6,123 bases of DNA from assembly GCA_029052265.1 (NCBI GenBank), contig JAIDJJ010000049.1, positions 481-6,603 on the forward strand, in the 5' to 3' direction. Shown one piece after another: positions 5,668 through 6,123 of the stretch (positions within the stretch are counted from its first letter, which is position 1; every line of letters starts with the position of its first letter). Origin of the DNA: Muribaculaceae bacterium (GTDB lineage Bacteria > Bacteroidota > Bacteroidia > Bacteroidales > Muribaculaceae). The notes below the pieces were generated by a model that worked only from the letters and a program-made list of their open reading frames with translations, was not told the DNA's origin and did no database searches. A program made the position numbers and the translations under genes.

Positions 5668-6123
5668 ATGAAAAAATTTCTTTTAACGGCGGCAATAACT
5701 CTATCTCTCACAGGCGTCGGATATGCGGCGCCTGTCGAGAGTGAAGAGACTGCTGCCTGGGAATCGACCGTCGCCATAGAGTCGGACGATGATGCCGGGC
5801 AACCTCTTATTGCCGATGCCGCACCCGCCGAAGAAGACTATATCGAAGAAAGTCCTGTGGCACGCAAAATGACACAGGCTGAAAAAGCCCACAATGCGGC
5901 TGTCAACGATTCCTGGGGTGGAGCCATAACCATAATCGCAATGTGCATTGTGATCTCAGCCCTTGCGATCCTGTCTCTTTTGTTCCTCGGATTTGGTAAA
6001 ATTTCCCAGTCGCTCATGCAAAAGAAAAAGCGTGAGACAGCAAAAGCCACTCCCGATGGAATGACTGAAGAGGAACATCATGCAGTGGATTCCGGCGAAG
6101 CAATAGCTGCAATAGCCGCAGCC
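5668..6123 (+). CDS. oadG: OadG-family small membrane subunit of the Na+-pumping decarboxylase (partial, runs off the right end)
   Basis: An open frame of 152 codons from ATG 5668 continues to the window edge without a stop. Residues 1 to about 20 look like a signal peptide (MKKFLLTAAITLSLTGVGYA, then AP). About 22-80 is an acidic, low-complexity Glu/Asp/Ala stretch. One membrane segment follows at about 84-108 (WGGAITIIAMCIVISALAIL onward), then a basic QKKKR (118-122) that favours a cytoplasmic C-terminus, and finally GEAIAAIAAAA at the edge, resembling the conserved EE(V/I)AAIAAA stretch of OadG proteins. In characterised pumps this subunit holds the complex together and contacts the carboxyltransferase. 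Compact OadG proteins begin close to the membrane segment, so the signal peptide and acidic extension are extra here. It lies 20 nt after mmdA in the same operon. Family assignment rests on topology, the alanine-rich motif and context. Confidence 0.8.
   Translation, partial: MKKFLLTAAITLSLTGVGYAAPVESEETAAWESTVAIESDDDAGQPLIADAAPAEEDYIEESPVARKMTQAEKAHNAAVNDSWGGAITIIAMCIVISALAILSLLFLGFGKISQSLMQKKKRETAKATPDGMTEEEHHAVDSGEAIAAIAAA

Noticed and set aside
5571..6050. Minus-strand frames opposite the OadG-like gene
   Set aside because: The plus frame has a signal peptide, membrane segment and operon context; the minus frames have none and overlap each other.

Overview
The window looks like chromosomal DNA of a Bacteroidales bacterium. 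Four things point there: a fused LpxC-FabZ protein (a Bacteroidota hallmark), gene starts with no Shine-Dalgarno and A-rich leaders, an exact TAnnTTTG-type -7 promoter element, and a succinate-to-propionate gene set. A gut lineage such as Muribaculaceae is my guess, but the sequence alone does not settle the family.

Layout. Positions 1-215 are non-coding and full of hairpins: a good plus-strand intrinsic terminator (11-46) for a gene lying left of the window, a weaker hairpin plus T-run (75-108), and a perfect 37-bp inverted repeat with a 1-nt centre (128-202). The inverted repeat starts 13 nt past the lpxA stop codon. Positions 216-3398 hold a minus-strand lipid A operon, transcribed lpxD -> lpxC-fabZ -> lpxA. 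Positions 3399-3625 are a divergent intergenic region with a strong Bacteroidota-type promoter facing right and a weak candidate facing left. Positions 3626-6123 hold a plus-strand operon: methylmalonyl-CoA epimerase, the carboxyltransferase (alpha) subunit of a biotin-dependent methylmalonyl-CoA decarboxylase, and the start of an OadG-family small membrane subunit cut off by the window end.

How the genes work together. The left operon supplies the early lipid A steps: LpxA acylates UDP-GlcNAc, LpxC deacetylates it, and LpxD adds the second hydroxyacyl chain. The FabZ half is the fatty-acid dehydratase that competes for the same 3-hydroxyacyl-ACP pool. The right operon belongs to the succinate pathway: the epimerase turns (R)- into (S)-methylmalonyl-CoA, and the decarboxylase yields propionyl-CoA while, in characterised relatives, exporting Na+. 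The biotin carrier and beta membrane subunit would be expected just right of the window.

No mobile element, CRISPR, tRNA or rRNA was seen. Nothing looks like an undescribed system. The items most worth a second look are the long perfect palindrome after lpxA and the signal-peptide-bearing acidic N-terminus of the OadG-like subunit.
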